From the IMG/VR virus record IMGVR_UViG_3300042518_000540, positions 1 through 20,958 of that record: 20,958 nucleotides of DNA. One strand, written 5' to 3'. The DNA comes from a virus. Below, piece after piece: positions 16,301 through 20,958 of the stretch. Numbering within the stretch: position 1 is the first letter of the stretch; each line of letters begins with the position of its first letter. The notes beneath the pieces are model-generated. The model was not told the DNA's origin and did no database searches. It saw only the letters and a list, made by a program, of their open reading frames with translations. A program made the translations under genes and the position numbers.

Positions 16301-16931
16301 CTGTAATGTTGCCTGCTACGTTACCAACAAATGTTGGTGCAGTTACATTTGCTGGGAAAGCAACTACGCCGTTAGCATAGAAGTTTGTAACATTTGTATT
16401 TGCAGTGATAGTTAGGGCTGCACTACCTGAGTTGATATTGGCAGCATTTACATGACCAGTTACATTTGCATTGCCTGTTACTGCTAGGGTATCAGTAGCA
16501 GTATTGAATGTAAAATTAGCACTTGCGCCAAAATCATTATTATTATTGAACTGAATCTGTGTGTTGCTTCCTGCTGCTTGCTGGAAGTCAACTGGACTAC
16601 CGTTTGCATAGTAGTAGTTGTTAGTTAAAATTCCGCCAACTGCTGCATTACCAGTTACTGTGAGTGCGCTAAGATTACCAACACTAGTGATATTTGGTTG
16701 CGCATTAGTTGTGACCGTTCCTGCTGTAACCGATACGTTTGCATTTGGTACAGTACCTACAACGTTTGCACCTTGTATGTTGAATAATGCATTGCCATTG
16801 CCTTGGAAGAAATTAGCAACTGCTAAGTTACCAAGATTAGCGTTTGTGACTGTAAGATTACCAGTAGCTGCATCAATTGTTGTGTTGCCTACTGTAAGAC
16901 CATTTTTTACGACAAAATTTTTGATTGCCAT
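13359..16931 (-). CDS. Repeat-rich tail fibre protein (1190 residues)
   Basis: This is a probable phage tail fibre. The N-terminus MAIKNFVVKNGLTVGN is typical of fibre attachment regions in T4-like aquatic phages. The body holds seven AQPNITS(V/L)G repeats, two QPNVTS variants and one decayed copy, with GNVNAGNLLTANFVAGTL spacers. Other modules are two FN(N/D)-type blocks (SNTQIQFNNN and NTDVQFNDGG), DAATKGYVDAAV...NWVQFSG (about 414-567), NVGNLGTAQVLASANVTAPQ and LNADLLDGFD. The last 105 residues (VIDQFAPTDWRTAKYVIS, then ETLLVHDGTTAYITIYG) form a globular end shared with the next fibre upstream. The ribosome binding site AGGA is well placed before ATG, and the gap to the preceding gene is 16 bases. 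The large DAATK and LNADLLDG modules also occur in the giant fibre. Confidence 0.9.
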   Translation of the reverse strand: MAIKNFVVKNGLTVGNTTIDAATGNLTVTNANLGNLAVANFFQGNGNALFNIQGANVVGTVPNANVSVTAGTVTTNAQPNITSVGNLSALTVTGNAAVGGILTNNYYYANGSPVDFQQAAGSNTQIQFNNNNDFGASANFTFNTATDTLAVTGNANVTGHVNAANINSGSAALTITANTNVTNFYANGVVAFPANVTAPTFVGNVAGNITGNIAAQGANTDVQFNDGGILGGSNAFTFNKTSNVLTVGGNISSQNAALGNLATANYVNVSQNLAVVGNILGGNVNAGNLLTANFVAGTLTTAAQPNITSVGTLSSLDVTGNVGAGNVNGGNLVTANYIAGTLTTAAQPNITSLGNLSALEVTGNILTSANVVTDLIVGRTSGVTIAAAGSNQDIELKPSGTGTVDVWSKIISNVATPVASTDAATKGYVDAAVEGLHIHAPCAAATPNTLATISSGTVTYNNGSSGVGATLTTTGTYATIDGVNIATVGTRILVKNEANAAHNGIYTYTSSTVLTRATDFDTPTEMGGGDFTFIQQGTLYNDTGWVMTDPVTTVGTTNVNWVQFSGAGTYTAGTGLTLNGTEFSISNTAVTAGAYGNGDYVATFTVNAQGQLTAAANTAITANAANLSGTTLNANIVNSSLTSVGTLGSLTVSGNIGAGNVNAGNLLTANFVAGTLTTAAQPNITSVGTLSSLDVSGNASAGNINAGNLLTANFVAGTLTTAAQPNITSVGNLSSLTVTGNLAAANVDGGNLVTANFVAGTLTTAAQPNITSVGTLSSLTVTANVAAGNLTTGGALSVTGNANVGNLGTAQVLASANVTAPQFISNISTGTAPLLVSSTTKVANLNADLLDGFDSSTSNTANTIALRNSDGNLSANYFIGNGAFLTGIDTSLIANGNSNVSVAANGNVTISVAGNSAVAVFTGTGANINGYANVTANLSAGNITATDISGTTLGGTLTTAAQPNITSVGTLSSLAVSGTITGGNIFANSGTVGANLLTGTLTTASQPNVTSVGSLTSLTIAANGNISMSGAEATLSGANLVSANLLTGTLTTAAQPNVTSVGTLTSLTTSGNAVVGGNVKVQVGITSNRANVAVGASATVIDQFAPTDWRTAKYVISASGDDGYQSVETLLVHDGTTAYITIYGSVCSNVSADLIELSANIDGVSGNVTVYAASGSDNCYVNLVSSYIKT
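14890..14957. repeat. 68-base near-perfect direct repeat, copy 1 (partner 16021-16088)
   Basis: By my reading 67 of 68 bases match the block at 16021-16088, 1131 bases (377 codons) away in the 1190-residue fibre gene. It encodes the GNVNAGNLLTANFVAGTLTT spacer unit. Confidence 0.88.
16021..16088. repeat. 68-base near-perfect direct repeat, copy 2 (partner 14890-14957)
   Basis: This is the second copy of the spacer-coding block. A more diverged version lies near 14770-14830, so the unit exists in at least three states of divergence. Confidence 0.88.
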
Positions 16932-16947
16932 TTTATTTTATCCTATT

Positions 16948-19146
16948 TTAGTTGGAAACATATGTTCCTATTAGTTTTATTACTGTGTTAGCTGCTAGTC
17001 CCGTAGCACGTAGTTCTACGTTACCGCTGCTGATTCCTGTTGACATTGTAACGGTATTACCGCCACCGTCATTGATAGCGCCATAAACTGTTATGAAACT
17101 ATTTATGTCATTATGTATCAAAAGCACTTCTAGGCTTTCATATCCATCATCATTCTGACTGCTTACAACATATTTTGCTGTTCTATAAGCGTTGGCTGCA
17201 AAGCTGTCTATCACTGTAAGTGTAGTTACAGGTACGCTTGTACGTTTGCTTACAATACTATGTGTTATTGTAGTGTTAGCATCTACTATATTGCTTAATG
17301 TGTTGCCGGATACAGTAAGATTTCCTAGTGTACCTACTGAAGTAATGTTTGGTTGTGCTGCGGTTGTTAGCGTACCAGTTATTAGATTTGCGCTTATATT
17401 ACCAGTTGTTGTAAAACTATTTGCTATTAGATTACCACGAACAGTAACATTGCCTGTCGTGCTGCCCATAGTAATGTTTGCAGCAAGTCCTAAATTTATG
17501 TCTGTTGGGCCGCTTGTGAAGATTCCACCTGCACCAGTCGCGCTATTATATGCTAGATAAGCACCATTAACGCTTACGCAACCGCTAGTTGATACCAAGA
17601 AATTTGCTGAGATCGTATTTGCACCAGAAACATTACCGGGAGATATATTACCTAATACTGTCAATGAACTTAATGTACCTAGCGTTGTGATATTGCTTTG
17701 TGTGGCCGTTGTTAAACTACCGGAAATGGTTGTTGCTTCAATATTACCTTTAAATGTCTGCGCACGAACATTACCTAATGTAGTAAATGTGACAACTTCG
17801 CTGCTAATACTTGTCTGGCTACCAAACGCAAATTCTGCGTTGCTAGTGTCCCAACCCATGAATGCTACACGGGCTTGAGTATCATAATAGTTTAATGCTG
17901 AACCAACATCTTTCCCTGAATTGCTTGTAGGTGCTGCACCGTTTGCACCAGTCTGTAAATTTATGATAGGATCTTCTATTGATAATTCTTCAACATTGAT
18001 ATAAACGAGATTACCATTAACTGTTAGATTGCCATTTACTATTGCATTATTACTAACATTTAAATCTGTCACATTTGCTGTACCAGCAAGTGTCAATAAA
18101 TTAGTAGTCTTGTTAAATGTGAAATTTGCTGTAGCAGCAAAATTACCATCATCATTAAATTGAACCTGTGTATTGCTACCGCCCGGGTCCTGGCCGAAAT
18201 TCCATGCAGTGCCGTTGGCATAATACAGATTATCTGTTTTGACACCGCCAGTAGTCAAGTTGCCTGAAAAATTTGCTGTATTTCCTATAATAACATTACC
18301 GGTAACGTTACCACCATTGGCTATAATATTTCCATTTACTACTAGATTACCGTCGTAGTCAATACCATTGCTAGTAAGAATTAATATATTGGCAGTGCCG
18401 CCGACACCAAAACGAATATCGCTATTAAGGTCAATAGTAATGTTACTAGTACCATTTTCAATAATTGAAGTGTTCGCATCTCCGGTCACTGCAATCGTGG
18501 CTCCACTGCCACTTTCTAAAATAATCTGATTATTTGAGGTAGTGATAACGCTGTCGCCGATGTAAATTGTATTACCACCAAAATAACCATTACGCCATCT
18601 TTTATTTGCTGAACCCAAATCATAAACATCGTCAGTAAAAGGTATAATACTACCGGTTATATTAATATTTCCAGGAACATTTAAATTACCATTATATGCT
18701 AAAAATGTAAATCCTGTGTTCCCTGTAGCAGTTCCATTAGTATCAAATAATACTTGAGTTGGGTTTGACTGAATACTGTCTTGTATTTCAACCAAAATAC
18801 CATCTACAGTAAGATCACCGTCAATAGTGATTGGTTGAGTATATAATCCCTGAAAATTCTCATTTACAATAAAGGATTGACCTGTAGGGATCAAATATGG
18901 CATGGGAGCAGCACGATTGCTTGATATATTACCTACATCATCCCACGATAAATTTCCTGCACCGTCAGTAGATAAAAATTGACCAGTATTACCACCTAAT
19001 ATTGTAATGTTTCCAACATTGCCTAAGTTGGACTGGCCATTAGCAGTAAAGTTGATGGTTGATACGTCACCGTTAGCCTGTATGATAGTGACTGCAGGAT
19101 CCCCTGTTGAGAATCCTGCTATGGAATTTAACGGTCGTAACGCCAT
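16948..19146 (-). CDS. Tail fibre protein (732 residues)
   Basis: This is a probable phage tail fibre. The N-terminal 170 residues (NITILGGNTGQFLST, APMPYLIPTGQSF, IDGDLTVDGILVEI) are shared with the 205-residue paralogue. A middle segment (FTDDVYDLGSANKRWRNGYFGGNTIYIGD, about 172-198) is a common phage fibre motif. It is followed by a SNTQVQFNDDGNF block and by NLVYINVEELSIEDPI...GNVRAQTF (about 377-467), a module also present in the giant fibre. Only one clear AQPNITSVGTL repeat is present. The last 100 residues (VIDSFAANAYRTAKYVVS, LEVLLIHNDINSFITVYG) match the end of the 1190-residue fibre. AGG lies before the ATG, and the gene starts 20 bases after the previous stop. The shared ends at both termini suggest a common origin with its neighbours followed by module exchange. 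Confidence 0.9.
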   Translation of the reverse strand: MALRPLNSIAGFSTGDPAVTIIQANGDVSTINFTANGQSNLGNVGNITILGGNTGQFLSTDGAGNLSWDDVGNISSNRAAPMPYLIPTGQSFIVNENFQGLYTQPITIDGDLTVDGILVEIQDSIQSNPTQVLFDTNGTATGNTGFTFLAYNGNLNVPGNINITGSIIPFTDDVYDLGSANKRWRNGYFGGNTIYIGDSVITTSNNQIILESGSGATIAVTGDANTSIIENGTSNITIDLNSDIRFGVGGTANILILTSNGIDYDGNLVVNGNIIANGGNVTGNVIIGNTANFSGNLTTGGVKTDNLYYANGTAWNFGQDPGGSNTQVQFNDDGNFAATANFTFNKTTNLLTLAGTANVTDLNVSNNAIVNGNLTVNGNLVYINVEELSIEDPIINLQTGANGAAPTSNSGKDVGSALNYYDTQARVAFMGWDTSNAEFAFGSQTSISSEVVTFTTLGNVRAQTFKGNIEATTISGSLTTATQSNITTLGTLSSLTVLGNISPGNVSGANTISANFLVSTSGCVSVNGAYLAYNSATGAGGIFTSGPTDINLGLAANITMGSTTGNVTVRGNLIANSFTTTGNISANLITGTLTTAAQPNITSVGTLGNLTVSGNTLSNIVDANTTITHSIVSKRTSVPVTTLTVIDSFAANAYRTAKYVVSSQNDDGYESLEVLLIHNDINSFITVYGAINDGGGNTVTMSTGISSGNVELRATGLAANTVIKLIGTYVSN

Positions 19147-19166
19147 CTTTTACCTATACCCTTTAA

Positions 19167-20958
19167 TTACAGAGTTCTATACTGTGTCACCCAAACTGTT
19201 GAGTTAGAACTTGATGGTGTAACTTGTAGTGCAATATTGCTACCACTGACATTAACTGCTAACGATCCAGTAGTACCGTTAAGATTTACTGTACCGAATG
19301 TTGAGTAGTCTGCGCTTGTACCATCTGTCACAGCAGTGACCACTGCCACGCTATATTTGGTTCCTGCACTGTCAACACCTTTTACAATCCATTCAATACC
19401 AGTCACTCCTGTAATTGAAACGCTGGATATTGTTTGATTTGCTCCTGTTGAACTTGTAGTGACTTGACCCCAGTAAATCTGTGTGTTACCAACGTCAATA
19501 CTAGTATTTGCAGTGAGTGTATTTGCACTAAAATTGTTAGCAGACAGATCTCCGCCTAGTGTTAAATTTCCACTAGCATCAATATTGCCTGCATAAACAT
19601 CTTGCCAACGTTGTGTGCTTGAACCTAGATCAAGTGTCAAGTTAGCGTTTGGTGTTAGTGCGCTTGTGACATTTGCTGTAACATTTAGATTTGCTACGTT
19701 TGCCGTACCTGATGTTGCAAAATTTGCAGCAATTACATTGCCTGAGAAGTTTGCTGTGTTACCTGCAAGTTCTAGATTTACTGTTAGATTTGGTACTACA
19801 ACGTTACCGCTGAAGTTTGCTGTGTTACCTAACAATGCATTACCAACTGTTACATTTGCTCCATTGAATACAGCATTACCACTAAAGTTTGCAGTATTAC
19901 CAGCAAGTGCTAGATTTACAGTTAGATTTGGTACTACGACATTACCACTGAAGTTTGCAGTATTACCTGACAACTCATTAGTAATCGTCACGTTACCAGC
20001 ATTGACGATATTTGAAACGTTAGCAGTTGGTACAACAATCAATGTATTTGCATTGACATTGTTTGCTAGTACGTTACCAGTTGCTTGAACATTACCTGAT
20101 GTAGTTAAATTCAATCCACTTACGTTAGCATTTGAACTGATAGTACCATTAGCCGCAATATTACCACCAACTGTTAGATCAAGTGTGATATTAGCAATAC
20201 TGCTAATGCTCAAGTTATTAGCACTGACGTTACCGTTGCTTAGTGTATTCCAACTTAGGCTGCTGAATGTTGCATCACCGAGATTTGGTGTCACAAGATT
20301 TGCGCTTGTCTTGACGACGATGTTGCCTGAACTGATAGCAGTGGTGTCATTATCAACATTTGCGCTGATTACTGTACCAGTGATAGCGATACCATTGCCT
20401 GCAGTAAAACTTTGTGCCGCGCTGAACTGACTGTACACTATGTTTGTCAATCCAAATAATATTTCGTATACTGGAGAAGTTAGTGCATAACTTGATCCAG
20501 CATTATTTAGACCTTGTTGTACAAAGAAGTAGTCACCATAGCTCATTCCTGTTGTACTCTTAGGACTATATGTATCTTCGTCTGTTGCTCTTGTCAATAC
20601 CCACGCAGTTGAACCATTACCCACTGTTGTTACAGTATAGACACCGTTCTCAAATTGATTTGTCTGACCTTGAACAAGAACTCTGTTTGTTGATACTAAT
20701 GCAATACTATCAATAGATAGTGCGGCGTTTGCACCTGCGTTTGTTAGTGTTGCGCCAACACCAGTGTTCGCTCTTGCAGTTTGTGATAGACCTGCACCGT
20801 TAGTCAATGTAGTGACTTCAGCACCGAAATATCCTGCCTTGACTGTTATAGTATCGGCTCCTGGGGTGCTGTAGACAAAGTATGGGTCATTGCCGATGAT
20901 ACCATTGAAACTGTTATCCCAAGCAAGTTCATCACCTATGCTTAGATTGTGATTTGCA
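19167..20958 (-). CDS. Tail fibre protein (N-terminus beyond window)
   Basis: The frame is open from the right edge to the stop at 19167, so 596 residues are visible and the true start is outside; a TTG at 20807 is internal. The visible part begins with NHNLSIGDELAW and a YFVYSTPGAD segment. It continues with an ANTGVGATLTN...YSQFSAAQ domain, which corresponds to the DAATK module of the two largest fibres (NGVYTVTT against NGVYTYTS). The middle carries tandem LAGNTANFSGNVVVPNLTV repeats, then a LTLDLGSSTQRWQDVYAGNI motif. The last 110 residues (NTQIYWGQVTTSS to VTPSSSNSTVWVTQYRTL) are a beta-rich end different from those of the neighbours. It has no AQPNITS repeat. It is a probable tail fibre or baseplate-linked fibre; I cannot say which. 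Confidence 0.87.
   Translation of the reverse strand, partial: ANHNLSIGDELAWDNSFNGIIGNDPYFVYSTPGADTITVKAGYFGAEVTTLTNGAGLSQTARANTGVGATLTNAGANAALSIDSIALVSTNRVLVQGQTNQFENGVYTVTTVGNGSTAWVLTRATDEDTYSPKSTTGMSYGDYFFVQQGLNNAGSSYALTSPVYEILFGLTNIVYSQFSAAQSFTAGNGIAITGTVISANVDNDTTAISSGNIVVKTSANLVTPNLGDATFSSLSWNTLSNGNVSANNLSISSIANITLDLTVGGNIAANGTISSNANVSGLNLTTSGNVQATGNVLANNVNANTLIVVPTANVSNIVNAGNVTITNELSGNTANFSGNVVVPNLTVNLALAGNTANFSGNAVFNGANVTVGNALLGNTANFSGNVVVPNLTVNLELAGNTANFSGNVIAANFATSGTANVANLNVTANVTSALTPNANLTLDLGSSTQRWQDVYAGNIDASGNLTLGGDLSANNFSANTLTANTSIDVGNTQIYWGQVTTSSTGANQTISSVSITGVTGIEWIVKGVDSAGTKYSVAVVTAVTDGTSADYSTFGTVNLNGTTGSLAVNVSGSNIALQVTPSSSNSTVWVTQYRTL
19738..19975. repeat. Tandem 138-base repeat in the right-edge fibre gene
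   Basis: A unit of 138 bases (46 codons) encoding LAGNTANFSGNVVVPNLTV plus spacer is present about twice (compare the segments beginning near 19773 and 19911). Each unit contains the half-repeat GNTANFSGN twice. Differences are mostly at third codon positions. Confidence 0.8.

Noticed and set aside
7590-16730. Regularly recurring short DNA words that could suggest a CRISPR array or satellite
   Set aside because: Spacing is irregular and in codon multiples, differences fall at third positions, and all copies lie inside open fibre frames, so these are protein-coding repeats.
20805-20807. TTG at 20807 as the start of the right-edge fibre gene
   Set aside because: The same frame stays open for 50 more codons to the window edge with fibre-like sequence (NHNLSIGDELAW), so the start lies outside.

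Overview
The window looks like part of the genome of a tailed bacteriophage (Caudoviricetes). It is most likely a T4-like myovirus from an aquatic environment. This rests on a dense array of virion genes (a PAAR spike tip, a large virion protein and five tail-fibre genes) combined with a phage-style class I ribonucleotide reductase cluster with its own glutaredoxin. The fibre modules are of a kind I associate with T4-like phages of cyanobacteria and pelagic bacteria; this is family knowledge, not a search result. The DNA is AT-rich by eye. I saw no tRNA, integrase, transposase, photosynthesis gene or CRISPR, and the host cannot be named from this window.

Every supported gene lies on the minus strand, so transcription runs from high to low coordinates. 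In that order: (1) a fibre gene cut by the right edge (19167-20958); (2) a 732-residue fibre gene (16948-19146); (3) a 1190-residue fibre gene (13359-16931); (4) a short 205-residue fibre paralogue (12689-13306); (5) a giant 1851-residue fibre gene (7069-12624); then tandem hairpins (about 7040-7081); (6) an unknown 146-residue protein (6591-7031); (7) nrdA (4273-6588); (8) a 2-oxoglutarate/Fe(II) oxygenase (3675-4271); (9) nrdB (2582-3682); (10) a glutaredoxin (2327-2557); (11) a small Sm-like protein (2023-2325); (12) a PAAR protein (1737-2018); (13) a large virion protein of unknown function cut by the left edge (1-1733). Genes 6 to 13 are packed with overlaps or gaps of 1-24 bases, so they read as one operon-like unit. 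Coding is essentially continuous and no gene-free stretch exceeds 65 bases.

Genes 7, 9 and 10 form a working set. NrdA and NrdB reduce ribonucleotides to deoxyribonucleotides for phage DNA synthesis, and the glutaredoxin can re-reduce NrdA. The oxygenase sits between the two reductase subunits, but its substrate is unknown. The metabolic set lies between fibre genes and baseplate-type genes, which is an unusual place for nucleotide metabolism genes.

The right-hand two thirds (about 13.9 kb) is a modular fibre locus. A short beta-type repeat centred on AQPNITSVGTL occurs at least 16 times in the largest protein and about nine times in the 1190-residue one. Larger domains are shared between fibre genes in different combinations, and some blocks are nearly identical at DNA level. 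That pattern suggests recent duplication or gene conversion that builds and reshuffles receptor-binding fibres.
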